Below, piece after piece: positions 5,167-6,578 of a DNA stretch of 6,578 bases. Position 1 is the first letter of the stretch. Every line of letters starts with the position of its first letter. A program made the position numbers and the translations under genes. The notes under the pieces were generated by a model. The model was not told where the DNA came from and made no database searches. It was given only the letters and a program-made list of their open reading frames with translations. This DNA comes from Gammaproteobacteria bacterium (lineage in GTDB: Bacteria; Pseudomonadota; Gammaproteobacteria; Steroidobacterales; Steroidobacteraceae). The stretch is taken from positions 1-6,578 of the forward strand of contig JASHVF010000376.1 of assembly GCA_030039615.1 (NCBI GenBank), read 5' to 3'.

Positions 5167-5686
5167 GCCTCGCCGCCGCGAGGTCGCGGTCGCGGCTGCG
5201 GCAGCAGTGGGGCTGGTCCTGGGTCTCGCTCTGGCGCCCCGACCGGCACGCGCCGACAGCATCACCGCCGAGACCGTACTGCTCCAGCAGTCGACGCTGG
5301 TCATCAACCAGCAGTCGAACGTCTACGCGTTCACCGCTCCGGGCCCAGGTACGTTGACCGTCAACGTCGAGGATCTCCTCTGGCCGGCTCCCCTGTTGAG
5401 CCTGAGCTTTTCTCTGGATTCCGCCAACAAAGTGCTCGGCTGGGTGGGTTCTGCGGGTGAGCTCACTCTGGCAGTCGGCCAGGGAGGTACTTACTACGCA
5501 GACGTGAATGGACAAGCAGGCAGCTCGCTCGACCTCGGCCTCTACTCGCTGCAGGTCGATTATTGCCCACCGAGTACGCCGGTGCCGCTGCCGGCGGCAC
5601 TAGTTCTGCTATTGTCCGGCTTAGGGGCTGTCGGGGGCGTGCGTCTCATCCGCGCGCGCAATGAAAGCGTCACGTATGGCGCTTAG
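5159..5686 (+). CDS. Secreted VPLPA-CTERM (PEP-CTERM-like) sorting-domain protein, 175 aa
   Basis: Predicted exported surface protein. The N-terminus is a signal peptide: basic EPRRRE, hydrophobic core at about 9-26 and a likely cleavage after ARA (residue 32). The mature part (33-140) is rich in beta-strand and Ser/Leu/Gly, and QSNVYAFTAPGPGTLTVNVE plus GGTYYADVNG and LGLYSLQVD resemble the pre-peptidase C-terminal type of beta-sandwich; this is a pattern judgement. The C-terminus is tripartite: VPLPA at 142-146, a hydrophobic helix at about 147-161 containing LLLSGLG, and a basic cluster (R162, R165, R167). This is the VPLPA-CTERM signal recognised by exosortases, which usually occur with exopolysaccharide genes. 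Unusually, eight further residues (NESVTYGA) follow the basic cluster. Start ATG 5159 overlaps the previous stop (ATGGCTGA); an earlier frame start at 4922 would destroy the signal peptide and overlap the upstream gene almost entirely. Confidence 0.82.
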   Translation: MAEPRRREVAVAAAAAVGLVLGLALAPRPARADSITAETVLLQQSTLVINQQSNVYAFTAPGPGTLTVNVEDLLWPAPLLSLSFSLDSANKVLGWVGSAGELTLAVGQGGTYYADVNGQAGSSLDLGLYSLQVDYCPPSTPVPLPAALVLLLSGLGAVGGVRLIRARNESVTYGA

Positions 5687-5730
5687 TATGACATCTATCT
5701 AACAAAGCTCCGACAACAGGCCTCCTTTTC

Positions 5731-6321
5731 ATGATGGCATGGCGCGCCGCGCTTGGCGGCTTCGTTTGCCTGTTGGCTGCATCGGGCCCAGCCGCGACGG
5801 CGGCTGAGCGTGCAGACGACAAGCCAGCAGCTTCCGAGTTGCAATACCGCCTGCAACCGGGCGACGTCCTGCTGATCTCGGTCTGGAAGGAGAAGGATCT
5901 CGACACCGAGGCGCTGGTACGGCCCGATGGAGGGCTGTCATTTCCGCTGGTCGGAGACCTCGATGCAGCCGGACGAACCGTTGCGGAAGTTCGCGCCACG
6001 CTGACGCAGCGCCTCAAGCCCTTCATTCCAGACCCCGTCGTGACCGTGCAGATCAAGCTGATCGGCGGCAATCACATTTATGTCATCGGCAAGGTGAACA
6101 AGCCCGGCGATTTCCCGTTCAGCACGCCGGTTGACGTTATGCAGGCACTCTCCATGGCAGGCGGAACGACACCCTTCGCCTCCCTCAACGAGATCGTCAT
6201 CTTGCGTCGCCACAATGGTCAAGAGCAGGTTTTGCGCTTCCGGTATGCGGAGGTGATCCGGGGCAGGAGCCTCGGGCAGAACGTGGTGCTGCAAAGTGGC
6301 GATACGGTGGTTGTTCCCTGA
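5731..6321 (+). CDS. Short polysaccharide export protein (OPX/Wza-type, Poly_export + SLBB)
   Basis: Periplasmic/outer-membrane component that lets polysaccharide leave the cell. After an N-terminal signal (hydrophobic core at about 7-23, possible cleavage near ATAA) comes the polysaccharide export domain at about 38-108: YRLQPGDVLLISVWKEKDL, RPDGGLSFPLVGDLDAAGRT and IPDPVVTVQI. One SLBB-type domain follows (IYVIGKVNKPGDFPF, MQALSMAGGTTPFASLNEIVILRR). It stops right at the end of that domain (SGDTVVVP). At 196 residues it is about half the length of E. coli Wza and lacks the C-terminal amphipathic helix that forms the Wza outer-membrane pore. Cys13 is not in a good lipobox, so lipidation is doubtful. 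The length and architecture resemble the export proteins of exosortase-linked (EpsH-type) EPS loci. ATG 5731 (or 5734) is the only reasonable start; no Shine-Dalgarno is visible, and a pyrimidine tract precedes it instead. Confidence 0.9.
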   Translation: MMAWRAALGGFVCLLAASGPAATAAERADDKPAASELQYRLQPGDVLLISVWKEKDLDTEALVRPDGGLSFPLVGDLDAAGRTVAEVRATLTQRLKPFIPDPVVTVQIKLIGGNHIYVIGKVNKPGDFPFSTPVDVMQALSMAGGTTPFASLNEIVILRRHNGQEQVLRFRYAEVIRGRSLGQNVVLQSGDTVVVP

Positions 6322-6330
6322 CCTACGGCC

Positions 6331-6578
6331 GTGAGATATCCATGGGGTCCAGCACCGCTCAGCACGTTGTTAATCGCCGGCGCGCTCGCCGCTTCGCCTT
6401 GGGCGCGGGCGGCAGAGTGGTCCTGGGCGCCCACTTTTACCTTCTGGCTGGATCACGACTCGAATCGCTATGTGGCACCCGGCGGCGAACCGAGCGAAGG
6501 GCTGGGCATGGGTCTTGATGTGCAGTTGCAGTACGCCACCGAGCGGTTCACGCTGACGCTGCACCCACAGGCGCAGCT
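6331..6578 (+). CDS. Secreted, probable outer-membrane beta-barrel protein, 3'-truncated by the window edge
   Basis: Open from GTG 6331, 9 nt after the export gene, to the end of the window (82 full codons). The N-terminus MRYPWGPAPLSTLLIAGALA continues to ASPWARAAE, a typical signal peptide with cleavage near residue 27. The mature protein begins with alternating polar/hydrophobic, aromatic strands: EWSWAPTFTFWLDHDSNRYV, then a Gly/Pro-rich turn, then MGLDVQLQYATERFTLTLHPQ. This looks like consecutive strands of an outer-membrane beta-barrel, and barrel proteins of this type occur in exosortase-linked EPS operons. No Shine-Dalgarno is evident; GTG 6331 is the only early start that keeps the whole signal peptide. 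Family and total length cannot be determined from the visible part. Confidence 0.7.
   Translation, partial: MRYPWGPAPLSTLLIAGALAASPWARAAEWSWAPTFTFWLDHDSNRYVAPGGEPSEGLGMGLDVQLQYATERFTLTLHPQAQ

Noticed and set aside
4922..5686. Longer version of the VPLPA protein (254 codons)
   Set aside because: The extension is the shadow of the small membrane gene, is Arg/Ser-rich, and would bury the signal peptide that begins at 5159.
1..6578. CRISPR array, tRNA, insertion sequence or attachment site
   Set aside because: No regularly spaced direct repeats, no cloverleaf, no transposase-like protein and no terminal inverted repeats were seen.

Overview
The window is GC-rich and gene-dense, with every real gene on the + strand. 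GlmU, Gmd and GDP-fucose synthase are all close to their proteobacterial (E. coli-type) counterparts. The high G+C, the use of GTG as well as ATG starts, and a C-terminal VPLPA sorting signal (a relative of PEP-CTERM, handled by exosortases) suggest an environmental, biofilm- or floc-forming Gram-negative proteobacterium, probably gamma- or betaproteobacterial. No rRNA or other taxon marker is present, so this is an inference.

Left part (1-1872): the 3' ~430 codons of glmU (UDP-GlcNAc synthesis), then two small genes of unknown function (81 and 83 codons) joined by a GTGA start/stop overlap. Middle (1869-4100): a near-consensus sigma70 promoter inside the end of the second small gene drives gmd and fcl, which together make GDP-L-fucose from GDP-mannose; an intrinsic terminator follows fcl. 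Gap (4024-4403): about 380 bases without a convincing gene, holding that terminator, three further GC-rich hairpins in tandem, a 13-bp palindrome and a possible weak promoter.

Right part (4404-6578): a ribbon-helix-helix protein, an 86-residue membrane protein and a secreted VPLPA-CTERM protein are packed together, each pair overlapping by exactly 8 nt. After a 44-nt gap come a short polysaccharide export (OPX/Wza-type) protein and, 9 nt later, the start of a secreted protein that looks like an outer-membrane beta-barrel; it runs off the window.

Read as a whole, this is the edge of an exopolysaccharide locus of the exosortase-associated kind. GlmU, Gmd and Fcl supply nucleotide sugars, and the OPX protein with its probable barrel partner forms the export end. 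The RHH/small-membrane/VPLPA trio is an undescribed-looking accessory module that may couple regulation or anchoring of a surface protein to polysaccharide production. The expected partners (exosortase, chain-length determinant, glycosyltransferases) are not in the window.
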